NCBI GenBank assembly: GCA_022009755.1
Contig: CP091722.1
Coordinates: forward strand, 1,620,001-1,684,000
Length of the DNA: 64,000 nucleotides
Direction: 5' to 3'
Source: Oscillospiraceae bacterium
Lineage (GTDB): Bacteria; Bacillota; Clostridia; Christensenellales; QALW01
Shown here: positions 18,847 through 28,519 of the stretch, piece after piece
How positions within the stretch are numbered: position 1 is the stretch's first letter
Layout: each line of letters begins with the position of its first letter
Program-made: the position numbers and the translations under genes
Notes under the pieces: generated by a model
The model's database searches: none
Seen by the model: only the letters and a program-made list of their open reading frames with translations
Told to the model about the DNA's origin: nothing

Positions 18847-21439
18847 TTATTCCGGCTGCTTAAGGTCGGCGGTAAGGCCGTTTTCATCGCAGTCCACCTC
18901 TATTACGGAGCCGGGAGCCGGGTCGCGCGCAATTATGATGCGTGCAGCCAGCGTTTCCACCTTGGACTGCAAAAAGCGCTTAAGCGGACGCGCGCCGTAT
19001 ACCGGGTCATAGCCGTTATCTATGATATAGGCCTTGGCCTTGTCGCTCAGTGTGATATCCAGCTGCTTTTCGGCAAGGCGTTTTCTGAGATCCTGAAGCT
19101 GAAGCTCAAGGATTCTGCCGATATTCTCCTGCGTAAGCGGCTTATAGAACACTATCTCGTCAAGACGGTTAAGGAATTCGGGGCGGAAGCTGCGCTTAAG
19201 CAGGTCGCTTACCTCGCTGCGCGCCGCCTCGGATATTTCGCCGTTCTTTATGCCGCCCAGAATTATATCGGAGCCGAGGTTGGAGGTGAGGATTATTATG
19301 GTGTTGCGGAAATCCACCGTGCGGCCCTGACTGTCGGTTATACGGCCGTCGTCCAGCACCTGAAGCAGGATGTTGAACACATCGGGATGCGCCTTTCCAC
19401 CTCGTCAAAGAGCACCACGGAGTACGGCCTGCGGCGTACCGCCTCGGTAAGCTGACCGCCCTCGTCATAGCCCACATATCCCGGAGGGGCTCCTATCAGA
19501 CGGGACACGGAGTATTTTTCCATATATTCCGTCATATCGATACGCACCATGTTGTGCTCGTCGTCAAATAGCGCCTCCGCCAGTGCCTTTGCAAGCTCGG
19601 TTTTGCCCACGCCCGTAGGTCCGAGGAACAAGAACGATCCTATCGGACGGCGGGGGTCCTGAATGCCGGCGCGGGAGCGCAGTATGGCGTCGCATACGCG
19701 GCTTACCGCCTCATCCTGACCCACTACGCGCTTGTGCAGTATCTCGTCAAGGCGCAGCAGCTTATCCCGCTCGCCCTCCATAAGGCGGGAAACCGGAATG
19801 CCGGTCCACCGCGCCACTATGCGCGCTATCTCCTCCTCGTCCACAGTGTTTCGCAAAGCGTGTTTTTCCTCTGCGGCTGCTCCGCCTCGCAGGCGGCCAG
19901 CTCCTTTTGCAGCTTGGGCAGCCTGCCGTATTTAAGCTCCGCCGCCCTGTTGAGGTCGTACTCGTTTTCCGCCTTTTCAATGGCGGCGTTTACCTGCTCG
20001 ATCTCCCGGCGCAGCTGCTGCACCTTTTCTATATCCTGCTTTTCGTTTGCAAGCTTTGCCTGCATGCCGCGGAAGGTTTCCCGCAGCTCGGAAAGCTGCT
20101 TTGTGATCTCGCTGAGGTGCTCGGCGGATATTTTATCCGTTTCCTTCTTAAGGGCCGCCTCCTCTATCTCCAGCTGCATGATTTTGCGCCGTATGTCATC
20201 CATCTCGGTAGGCATGGAATTCATTTCGGTTTTTATCATGGCGCAGGCCTCGTCCACAAGGTCGATGGCCTTATCGGGCAGGAAACGGTCGCTTATATAC
20301 CTATTGGAAAGGGTAGCCGCAGCTATCAGCGCGCGGTCGTGTATTTTTACGCCGTGGAACACCTCATAGCGCTCCTTAAGCCCGCGCAGTATGGAAATGG
20401 TGTCCTCCACGCTGGGCTCCGGCACTGTCACCGGCTGGAAGCGGCGCTCCAAAGCCGGATCCTTTTCGATATATTTTCTGTATTCGTCCAGAGTGGTTGC
20501 GCCTATGCAGTGCAGCTCGCCCCGGGCAAGCATGGGCTTAAGCAGGTTGCCCGCGTCCATGGAGCCCTCGGTGCGCCCCGCGCCCACAATGGTGTGCAGC
20601 TCGTCTATAAACAGCAGTATTTTGCCCTGCGAAGCCTTTACCTCGTTAAGCACAGCCTTAAGACGCTCCTCAAACTCGCCGCGGAACTTTGCGCCCGCTA
20701 TAAGCGCGCCCATATCCAAAGAAAACAGGGTGCGGTCCTTGAGGTTTTCCGGCACATCGCCCTTGGCGATACGCTGGGCAAGCCCCTCGGCTATTGCCGT
20801 TTTGCCCACGCCCGGCTCACCTATAAGGCAGGGATTGTTTTTGGATTTACGGGTAAGTATCCTTATGCAGTTGCGGATCTCCTCATCACGGCCTATTACC
20901 GGGTCCAGCTTCTGCTCCCGCGCAAGCGCGGTAAGATCCTGACCGTATTTTTTAAGGGCGTTATAGGTGCCCTCCGGATCGTCGCTGCGCACATGCTGAG
21001 TGCCCCGTACCTCCTTTATTGCATTAAGCAGCTTTTCCTGCGTTACTCCGGCGGACTTAAGCACCTCTCTTACTGTGCCGTCGGGGTTCTTTACAAGCGC
21101 CAGCAGTATGTGCTCCACCGAAATAAAATCGTCCTGCATGGCCGCGGCCTCGTTCTGCGCCTCTCTTAAAGCGCGGTCCGCGTTTTGGGAAAGATAAACC
21201 TCGCTTCCGGCTCCGCTTACCCGCGGAAAGCCGTCCACGGCTCTTTCAAGGCCGGACACCGTAAGGCGCTCATCCGCCTTCATGCTTTTCCAAAGCTCGC
21301 CGGCAAGACCGTCCTGCTGACGCAGCAGCGCAAGCAGCAGATGCGCCTGCTCGATGTACTGGTTTCCCTTATCCTTTGCTATGTTGCTCGCATCCTCTAT
21401 TGCAGAAAGACTTTTTTGCGTAAATTTCCTTGCATCCAT
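18847..21439 (-). CDS. clpB: ClpB disaggregase (two frameshifts)
   Basis: Hsp100 AAA+ unfoldase that works with DnaK to rescue aggregated proteins; about 864 residues when joined, the usual ClpB length. Seen in order: N-domain repeats (MDARKFTQKSLSAIED...QAHLLLALL), NBD1 with Walker A GEPGVGKTA and Walker B LLFIDELHT, the ClpB-specific coiled-coil middle domain (about residues 405-525, LEIEEAALKKETDKIS...), NBD2 with Walker A GPTGVGKTE and pore loop APPGYVGY, and the C-terminal D2-small domain. Frame breaks at ~19845 (one T short before LRNTVDEEEIA) and ~19385 (one A short in FDEVEKAHPDVF) are both single-base homopolymer losses. Start chosen at 21439 behind AAGGAG. No CIRCE or CtsR repeat recognised upstream. 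Confidence 0.95.
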
Positions 21440-21553
21440 AAAAATCACTCCTTAATTTATAAACAGCAGAGCGGTTTATATTGTTGTTTTAACTCTCTGA
21501 TTCTTCCCGTGCCTGCACTCTCTTGCGCGTATCAAAGCACCAAAGCCGTATAC

Positions 21554-22186
21554 TTACAGCGTTACTCCGCGCCCCAGAATGTATTTGCCGTAGGCGTTTT
21601 TTACCGCCGACGCTGCGTCGGCAGATGCGCCTATCGCGCCGAAATAAGCCTTAAGGGCGGCGTCAAAGCCGGTGACATAGGCCGATATGAGCCTGCCGGC
21701 TTCTCCGCCCTGCGGGTTTTCCAGCTTGCGCACAAATCTTCCTCCGTCCACCGCATATGACCGTCCCGGCATATTGGCGCTTTCGTTTTCGCTCCACAGC
21801 CTGTAAAAGCCGTTCATATAAAGCAGCAGCCCGGAGTTCTGCGTGCGCAGCCACACCTTAAGCTCGCCCAAGTATCCCTTTGCCTCGCGGTAAAGCTCCA
21901 CACGGTAATGCACATCGGGATTGTATTTGTAATCCAGTGAAGAAACCGTGCGCAGTATTGCCGGGGAGGCCTGCTCTCCCACACGGAAGGCTGCCTGCGC
22001 GCGAAGCTGCTCGCCGGCAAGGGCAAGCGTGTTCTTCATGCGCATTTCGGGAGTGACATAGCTGACATATTCGGCAAGTATCTGGTTTATAAGAGCGGAC
22101 CTGTTGGCTCCGCGCTCCTTTGCCATTCTGTCCACCGCCGCCACGACATTTTCCGAAAGCACCAGTGAATATACCTCTTTTTTCAT
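21554..22186 (-). CDS. ribbon-helix-helix protein with large C-terminal domain
   Basis: 210 residues. The N-terminal ~45 residues (MKKEVYSLVLSENVVAAVD, then AKERGANRSALINQILAEY) have the beta strand and two helices of CopG/Arc-type DNA-binding proteins. The remaining ~165 residues are an unrecognised domain with a beta stretch (SLDYKYNPDVHYRVEL, KVWLRTQNSGLLLYMNGFY) and a C-terminal helix (GRLISAYVTGFDAALKAYFG). The C-terminal part might sense a ligand or mediate oligomerisation. The start at 22186 has a GGGAGAGA site; a longer frame upstream lacks one. Located between clpB and the gerA operon on the same strand, but terminators upstream suggest it is its own unit. Confidence 0.7.
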   Translation of the reverse strand: MKKEVYSLVLSENVVAAVDRMAKERGANRSALINQILAEYVSYVTPEMRMKNTLALAGEQLRAQAAFRVGEQASPAILRTVSSLDYKYNPDVHYRVELYREAKGYLGELKVWLRTQNSGLLLYMNGFYRLWSENESANMPGRSYAVDGGRFVRKLENPQGGEAGRLISAYVTGFDAALKAYFGAIGASADAASAVKNAYGKYILGRGVTL

Positions 22187-22299
22187 CTCTCTCCCGCCTT
22201 TCAGTGTGAGCAAATTGTACGCCCGTTTATATAATTTGTCAAGCAATTTATATAATCGAAAACACGAATTTTGTAAACATTATGTGTGTTTTTTGTGAA

Positions 22300-22326
22300 C
22301 AAAAAATGAGCCGGCGCGGCGCCGGC
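22300..22326 (-). terminator. terminator of the gerA operon
   Basis: A 17-base near-perfect palindrome (8-bp arms GCCGGCGC / GCGCCGGC) followed on the minus strand by a run of six T. Lies 110 bases downstream of gerC. Confidence 0.85.
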
Positions 22327-22436
22327 AAAAAAGCAAGCGGACAAAAAAGCGGCAGCAGGGAAGAAACAGCGGGCACGCAAGGCCTTAAAATGGGGGGTCG
22401 GCAAAAGCGCAGCCTTGCGCCTTGCGGGCATACGCC

Positions 22437-23356
22437 TCAATAGCGGCGCACCGTAAGCTGCACCGTAAGCTGAGAATAGGGGCAGCCGATAACCCGGTCG
22501 ATAAGCAGGGCGTCGCACTCAAAGCCGGCAAGCAGCTTATAAAGCTCCTGCTCCAGGGCGGCGGAATAATCCTCCGGGCTGCCGGGGGAGGTGAAAAGTG
22601 CATCGGCCTCCACGATTATGCACCTGTTTTCCCGGCTGAAGCGGCGCACCGTCTGAAGCTGCGCGCTGATGCCCCCCGCCGTGACGGAGCCGGAGCCGGA
22701 GGGGTAAAACAGCATCGCCCACAGCGCTGTCTGCGCCGCATCCAGCTGCTGCACAAGCACGCCGTCCTTCAGAATCACCGCGCCGTCCAGATACGTGCCG
22801 TTATTATCCGTAACACGGGGCAGCACAAGGGGAGTGCCGTCATAAAGGGCGGTGAGGCAATCGGACAGCGAGGCGCGGGGGTTGTAGGTCTTTGACGAGG
22901 AACTGGCAAGCAGCATGGGCAGAGTCTGATCCTTTACCATTGCCGCAGCGTTGTCGGCGGCGCACAGCAGCACATCGCCGGAGGGCAGCGGCCACTTCAG
23001 GAAGGTGAACATGGGGTCGCCTATGCCGTCTGAGAGCACCTCTTTACCAAGCACCACCGCGCCCAGAAGGGAATAGTTTACGGTTTCATAGCTGTATCCC
23101 GCCTTTTTGCCGGTGGCTTCCCCGATATTTATCCCCTGCTCCGAAAGCTCCTTGAAGGAAATGCTTTCGCCGTCATACATATAATAAAGACCGCTTTCGG
23201 TGTACAGCCCGCTTGACGGGTCAAGGTCTATTCCCACCGTTACGGGATGCGCGCTTTTTCAATGGGCTGAGCGCCGCAGGCGCAAAACGCGCCCGACAGC
23301 AGAAAAAGCAGGGCGCACAGTCCCGCCGAGGCAGCTTTTTTCAATGCTCTAATCAT
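22437..23356 (-). CDS. gerAC: GerC-type spore germination lipoprotein (frameshift)
   Basis: Third subunit of a GerA-type nutrient germinant receptor, held on the outer face of the inner spore membrane by a lipid anchor. The N-terminus MIRALKKAASAGLCALLFLL followed by SGAFCACG is a lipoprotein signal, but the frame then hits a stop at IEKARIP; adding one G (CCG GTA) restores VTVGIDLDPSSGLYT and the rest (YETVNYSLLGAVVLGKEVLS, LSDCLTALYDG, YSAALEQELYKLLAGFECDALL, QLTVQLTVRRY). Joined length is ~306 residues, on the short side for the family. Clear context: gerA and gerB lie directly upstream. The break at ~23242 is probably sequence error. Confidence 0.85.
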
Positions 23357-23431
23357 ATTTTCTCCTTTTTACAAAGCGCGCGCATGCTCACCGGCACGGG
23401 GCGGCATATAAGCGGGCGGCGCTGCCGTTTA

Positions 23432-24319
23432 TCAGAGGCTTTGTATAATGCCGCGCATAAGCAGCGCCGCCGCCAGCACGAGGGCGCATATTCCGGGGCG
23501 CAGCCACTTGCTTTTTATTACCTCCTCCGCCGAGGCAAGCGCCGCCCAGCCGAGGTTGACGGCGGGCTTGAGCATGACCAGGCTGAAGCTTATGCTTGCA
23601 AAAAACAGGCGCATGTTAAGCAGCACCGTGCCGCTTTTAAGCACGGTAAGGGCGGCATAGCTCTCTCCGGCGCAGGCCTTGTCCCCAAGCACCGCAATGC
23701 ATACGGCGGTAATAAGGGCATAAACGGCGCAGGACAGCACCAGTGCCAGCAGCATGGAGCGTTTTTTTACGCCGCGCCTGGCAAGGGCAGGCACCGTCAT
23801 TATGCCGGAAAAAAACGGAAGCACCCCCAAAGCCGCCTCAAGCGGCTCCGACAGACTCGTTGACAGCCGCTCCGTGCGCCCCTGCGTCAGGCTGAGCAGC
23901 TGCATAAGGGTTATAACGGCAAGACAGGCAAAAAACATAAGATTAAGCCCGCACACGGTATGCTCGGTGGCAATACAGAAATACAGCACCCCCGCCGACA
24001 CCGCAATAAGCAGCACCGGCTCCGCTCCGGGAAGCATAAGATCCCGGCACAGCACGGACGCAAGGCAAAGCGCACAGGCGGCAAGAAAGGCGCACAGCAC
24101 CGCATAGGCCACGCGAAGGCACTGCATAAGGGTACCGGGCAGCCTTATAAGGGAGGCGTGGTACAAAAACAGAAATACCGCCGCAAGCAGCGGCAGCACC
24201 ATAATGGGCACAAGCCATCCGCCGCTTCCCGCCCTTGCGGCAAGCGAGGGCACAAGAAATATGCCGCTTCCCAGCAGCGCTCCGAAAAGGGAAAAGAAGC
24301 CCGCTCCGTGTTCTTTCAT
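23432..24319 (-). CDS. gerAB: GerB-type spore germination permease
   Basis: 295-residue integral membrane protein of the GerAB / APC-superfamily germination permease family, which contributes the germinant-binding site of the receptor. It opens with GFFSLFGALLGSGIFLVPS, the helix-break-helix start typical of the superfamily (Gly-Ser-Gly-Ile-Phe), then about eight to nine further helices. It is shorter than the usual ~360 residues, missing part of the C-terminal helices. GGAG ribosome site. Middle gene of the gerA-type operon. Confidence 0.85.
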   Translation of the reverse strand: MKEHGAGFFSLFGALLGSGIFLVPSLAARAGSGGWLVPIMVLPLLAAVFLFLYHASLIRLPGTLMQCLRVAYAVLCAFLAACALCLASVLCRDLMLPGAEPVLLIAVSAGVLYFCIATEHTVCGLNLMFFACLAVITLMQLLSLTQGRTERLSTSLSEPLEAALGVLPFFSGIMTVPALARRGVKKRSMLLALVLSCAVYALITAVCIAVLGDKACAGESYAALTVLKSGTVLLNMRLFFASISFSLVMLKPAVNLGWAALASAEEVIKSKWLRPGICALVLAAALLMRGIIQSL

Positions 24320-24442
24320 TTTTCATCTCCGGATATAAATATATAATGTATGGCAGGCACCGTGCGCAGGTATCGGTTCTGCCCGCCGTACGCGTTCCTC
24401 CGCCCCGACCCGGCGTACGGTGACGGCGCTCTTTGTCTTTCC

Positions 24443-25834
24443 CTAACGGCGCGACCCGGTTCTTTTTGACATTTTCAGCGCCAGCTCGTCCGCCGTTACG
24501 CAGCCCCGCTTTGCGCGTATGGGCAGATAGGGGTACGATGCCGAGGTAAGGGCAAGCAGGCGCGCAAAAAGCGCAACAAGGGCAAGCCCGGTGCCTATCA
24601 GCCCCAGCGCCGCGGAAAACAAAAGCACTATAAGGCTTACATGGCGAAGCGCGATATTAAGCGGATAATTCGGCACGGAATAGCCGCTTACCGACGAGGT
24701 TATAACCACCAGCAGCGTCAGCTCGCTTGCCACCCCGGCAGTTACCAGCGCCTGCCCCAGCACTATTGAGCCGAAAATGCCGATGGTGCCGCCCACGGTG
24801 GAGGGCAGCGCCACCCCCACCTGAAATATAAGCGCCACCAGCACCCAGGTTATAAGCACCTCCGGCAGCAGAGAAAGCGCAATCTTGCTTTCCGCCTCTA
24901 TCACAAGAGCGGTGACCTCAGGGGGCAGCAGGGCGCGGTTATAATTCAGCAGCGCCACATACAGCCCGGGCAGAGTTATGCACAAAAGCGCGCCGATAAA
25001 CCGCAGAAGCGTCATGGCGCGGGCAAGCGTCGAGGCTATGGAGGCATCGTTTGGGGATTCAAACAGCTCCCACAGCGTGGTGGGGAAGCAGACCGCCACG
25101 GGCTGACCGTCCATAAGCAGCACCACCCGCCCCTTGGGCAAAAGGGAGCATACGGTATCGGGGCGCTCGGTCAGCTTCTGCGTGGGAAACACCGAGCGCG
25201 GGCTTACTGCGGGCAGTATGTCGCGCACGGTAAGGCACAGTCCGCCGTCCAGCTTTTCTATGGTTTTTGTAAGCTTGTCCACAAGCGGCAGCATATCATC
25301 GTCCATCCACAGAAGATAGCACTTGGTTTTTCCGCTGCCGGCAAACACGGTGCGCACTCCCAACAGCTCGGAGCGTATGCGCTTGCGGATAAGCCCGAGG
25401 TTTTCCCCCACCGATTCGGTAAAGCCGTCCCTTGCGCCCAGTATGGTTTTGTCTATGGCGGGCTCCTCCACGCTTCGTGAGGGCAGCTTTCGCACATCCA
25501 CCGACAGACAGCCCGCTACGCCGTCCACAAACAAAAGCGTCATGCCGCCCGCAAGCTCCGCAGGCGCCTGATCAAGAGAGGACAGCACGGTTATCTGCCC
25601 CGCCGAGGTAGCGCTGCGGCGCACCTGGTCAAGGTCCTTATCCCGCACCGCCATATGCATAAGCCGGGCTATGACATTCTGCTCCAGCAGCTGCTGGGAA
25701 ACCGTGGTTTCCGTAAAAACCACGGCGCATTCCGTGTTTCCGCTGTATATGCGGCGCAGCTTGCAGTCCGACGCGCGCGACATATACTCCCGCAAAAAGG
25801 CAAGGTTTTTGTTTATATCCTTATAAAAGCCCAT
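24443..25834 (-). CDS. gerAA: GerA-type spore germination protein
   Basis: 463 residues. The N-terminal ~245 residues are the soluble cytoplasmic GerA domain (CAVVFTETTVSQQLLEQNVI, PTQKLTERPDT, GRVVLLMDGQPVAVCFPTTL); after it come about six membrane helices including the family block LPGLYVALLNYNRALLPPEV and SGYSVPNYPLNIALRH. GerA proteins form oligomers in the inner spore membrane and act in ion release when nutrients are sensed. Slightly short for the family. GGAGG site before ATG 25834. First gene of the gerA-B-C operon; expected to be expressed in the forespore under sigma-G, but I do not see an unambiguous sigma-G promoter. Confidence 0.92.
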   Translation of the reverse strand: MGFYKDINKNLAFLREYMSRASDCKLRRIYSGNTECAVVFTETTVSQQLLEQNVIARLMHMAVRDKDLDQVRRSATSAGQITVLSSLDQAPAELAGGMTLLFVDGVAGCLSVDVRKLPSRSVEEPAIDKTILGARDGFTESVGENLGLIRKRIRSELLGVRTVFAGSGKTKCYLLWMDDDMLPLVDKLTKTIEKLDGGLCLTVRDILPAVSPRSVFPTQKLTERPDTVCSLLPKGRVVLLMDGQPVAVCFPTTLWELFESPNDASIASTLARAMTLLRFIGALLCITLPGLYVALLNYNRALLPPEVTALVIEAESKIALSLLPEVLITWVLVALIFQVGVALPSTVGGTIGIFGSIVLGQALVTAGVASELTLLVVITSSVSGYSVPNYPLNIALRHVSLIVLLFSAALGLIGTGLALVALFARLLALTSASYPYLPIRAKRGCVTADELALKMSKRTGSRR

Positions 25835-26073
25835 TGCTGCCTCCGTTATAAATGCTTTGCCGTAAAAGCGTTTGCCGGATATATCCCGGCAGTATTTTTG
25901 CTGTAAGGATTATTGTTCCCTTTTTGCCGGTTTATACAATTTATTTTTTCCGCCTACGGAGCCGCCCGCGCGCAGATGCGCGGCGTTTAACGCCCGAATT
26001 GCACATAAAACAAAATAAAAATTAATAAAATGTGAAATGTTCCGGCGCCCCCCGAAAATTTCCAAAAAGACGG

Positions 26074-26101
26074 TTGACATATATTTTCAAATGAATATAA
26101 T
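26074..26101 (+). promoter_or_regulatory. consensus sigma-A promoter of the marR-ABC operon
   Basis: TTGACA (26074-26079), 16-base spacer, TATAAT (26096-26101): both hexamers are perfect, so basal transcription should be strong unless repressed. It lies ~95 bases upstream of the MarR start. Confidence 0.9.
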
Positions 26102-26113
26102 ATGCAATGAATC

Positions 26114-26129
26114 TGTTAGCAAGCTAACA
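26114..26129 (+). promoter_or_regulatory. probable MarR operator (palindrome)
   Basis: TGTTAGCAAGCTAACA: 7-bp arms around AA, perfect. It lies 12 bases after the -10 hexamer, spanning the probable start of transcription. Position and symmetry suit a winged-helix dimer that blocks its own strong promoter. Confidence 0.75.
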
Positions 26130-26194
26130 TATTTTTACGGAAACAAAATCCGCCCGCACACGGTTTCGGGCAGTGATTACGGGAGGTGACCTTC

Positions 26195-26785
26195 GTGGAA
26201 AGAGAGAACACCGTGGGCTTTCAGGTGCGCACGCTTTCAAACATGATACGGCGCACCATGGATGAGTATTCCTCCAAGAAATACGCCGACGAGCTTACGG
26301 GGGTGCACGGCTGGGTGCTGGGGTATATGTACAGCCGGGAGCAGGAGAACAAAGCGGTATACCAGCGCGATATGGAGCGGGATTTCGGCGTGCGGCGCTC
26401 CACCGTTACAAAGCTTGTGCAGCTTATGGAGAAAAACGGCCTCATAGAGCGCGTTGGGGTAAAGGACGATGCGCGTCTTAAGCAGCTTAAGCTTACTCCG
26501 CGCGGACGGGAGCTGCATCTGTGCGTCATAAACGATATTGAGGATATGGAGCGCAGCATGTGCCGGGGCATTCCTCCGGAGGATATGCAGACCTTTTTCT
26601 CAGTTATAACGGCAATACGGGAAAACCTGCGCTCTGCCGGCGTGGCAGAGGACGAAGCTTCGCCCCGCCCCTGCATCGAAGGCCAAAACAGGGGCAAAAG
26701 CGGCAAAACAAAAAGCACGCCTTCGGCAAAGGACGCAGATAAAGGAAAGGAGAGATCCGAAAAGGCGGATCGGAAGGCAATATGA
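26195..26785 (+). CDS. MarR-family regulator
   Basis: 196 residues. The winged-helix core is residues ~35-130: helix-turn-helix DMERDFGVRRSTVTKLVQLM, then the wing KNGLIERVGVKDDARLKQLK. After it, a lysine/serine-rich tail of about 45 residues (GKSGKTKSTPSAKDADKGKE) is unusual for the family. Start chosen as GTG at 26195 (VERENTVGFQ) because GGGAGG lies eight bases upstream; the GTG at 26186 overlaps that site. Its stop overlaps the first ABC gene by four bases (ATGA), so regulator and exporter are translationally coupled. By analogy with MarR-ABC operons it represses the transporter until a drug or other ligand binds. Confidence 0.9.
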   Translation: MERENTVGFQVRTLSNMIRRTMDEYSSKKYADELTGVHGWVLGYMYSREQENKAVYQRDMERDFGVRRSTVTKLVQLMEKNGLIERVGVKDDARLKQLKLTPRGRELHLCVINDIEDMERSMCRGIPPEDMQTFFSVITAIRENLRSAGVAEDEASPRPCIEGQNRGKSGKTKSTPSAKDADKGKERSEKADRKAI

Positions 26786-28519
26786 TAAAAAAACTGGCAC
26801 GCAGCGTGCGGGAATTCAAGGCCGCTGCAATAGCCACCCCGATAACCGTAACCTTTGAGGTTATAATGGAGGTGGTCATACCCACCCTTATGGCGGCGCT
26901 CATTGATAAAGGCGTCGAGGGCGGGAACATGAACTATATACTTAAAATGGGGTTTATTCTGGTGGGCTGCTGCGCGCTGTCCCTTACCTTCGGCGCATTG
27001 GCGGGAAAGTTTGCCTCGGAGGCGTCGGCGGGCTTTGCGCGCAACCTCAGGCACGATATTTTCAATAAAATACAGGATTTTTCCTTTTCAAACATTGATA
27101 AATACTCCACCTCCAGCCTTATAACAAGGCTGACCACCGATGTTACCAATGTGCAGAACTCGTTTCAGATGATAACCCGCATAGCGGTGCGCTGCCCGAT
27201 GATGCTGATATTTGCAATGGTGATGTCCTTCAGGATAAATGTGGAGCTGTCCCTTGTGTTTGTGGCGGCGCTGCCCGTACTGGGCGTGGGGCTTTATTTT
27301 ATAATGACCCGCGTGCATCCGGTGTTTACCCGCGGCTTCAAAGTACGATAAGCTAAACAGCGTGGTGCAGGAGAACCTGCGCGGCATAAGGGTGGTAAAA
27401 TCCTATGTGCGCGAGGATTTTGAGGATAAAAAGTTCAAGAAGGTATCCGGCGAAATATACACAGATTTTGTGAAAGCGGAAAAGATTCTGGCCTTCAACA
27501 TGCCCCTTATGCAGCTTGCCGTATACGCCTGCATGCTGCTTATATGCTACTTCGGCGCAAAGCTTATAGTGGGCAGCGGCTCCACCGTTATGACGACGGG
27601 TCAGCTTATGAGCCTTATGACCTATACAATGCAGATACTTATGAGCCTTATGATGCTTTCCATGGTGTTTGTAATGATAACCATGAGCCGGGCAAGCGCC
27701 GAGCGTATAGTGGAGGTGCTGGATGAACAATCCGATATAGTATCCCCCGAAAATGCGGTAAAAACCGTGGCAAACGGCGATGTGGATTTTGAAAATGTAT
27801 GCTTTTCCTATTCCAAGGAACGCGACACGCAGGTGCTAAAAAACATAAACCTGCACATAAAGGAGGGGCAGACGGTAGGCATAATCGGCGGCACGGGCAG
27901 CTCGAAATCCAGCCTTGTGCAGCTTATCCCCCGCCTGTATGACGCCAAAGAGGGCTGCGTGAAGGTGGGCGATATAGATGTAAAGGCTTACGACCTTGAT
28001 GCGCTCCGTCACGGCGTGGCGATGGTGCTTCAGAAAAATGTTCTCTTCAGCGGCACCATAAAGGAAAACCTGCGCTGGGGCAATGCGGAGGCTACCGATG
28101 AGGAAATAGAGCACGCCTGCAAGGTGGCCTGCGCGGACGAATTCATAAAAGCCTTCCCCGACGGCTATGACACCTACATTGAGCAGGGCGGCACCAATGT
28201 TTCCGGCGGACAGAAGCAGCGTCTGTGCATAGCCCGCGCGCTGCTGGCCAAGCCCAAGGTGCTTATAATGGACGACTCCACCTCGGCGGTGGACACCCAT
28301 ACCGACGCCATGATACGCCAGGCCTTTGCAAACGAGCTGCCCAAAACCACCAAGATAATCATTGCGCAGCGTCTTTCCTCGGTGCAGGATGCCGATATGA
28401 TAGTGGTTATGAACGAGGGCGCGCTTGAGGCCGTGGGTACCCACGACCAGCTTATGCAGAGCTGCGCTATATACAAAGAGGTTTACACCTCGCAGAACAG
28501 AGGAGGCGAGCAGAAATGA
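26782..28519 (+). CDS. heterodimeric ABC exporter subunit A (degenerate ATP site; frameshift)
   Basis: Joined length ~579 residues: six-helix membrane domain then ATPase. Walker A is GGTGSSKSS, signature is the canonical VSGGQKQR, and Walker B ends LIMDDSTSAVD, where Asp replaces the catalytic Glu. That replacement marks the degenerate site of heterodimeric exporters. The next gene encodes the matching partner. Frame changes at ~27340 (RGFK / KYDKLNSVVQENLRG) in the AAA of TTCAAAGTACG. The start overlaps the marR stop and has a GGAAGGC site. Predicted multidrug or lipid exporter. Confidence 0.88.

Larger units (their letters stand above)
25835..26194. other. divergent intergenic region of gerA and marR
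   Basis: About 360 bases. The right half holds the consensus marR promoter and palindrome listed separately. The left half is AT-rich leader for gerA with a CCGGGATATATCCGG inverted repeat at about 25875-25889, which may be a weak hairpin; no clear sporulation promoter was found. Confidence 0.5.
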
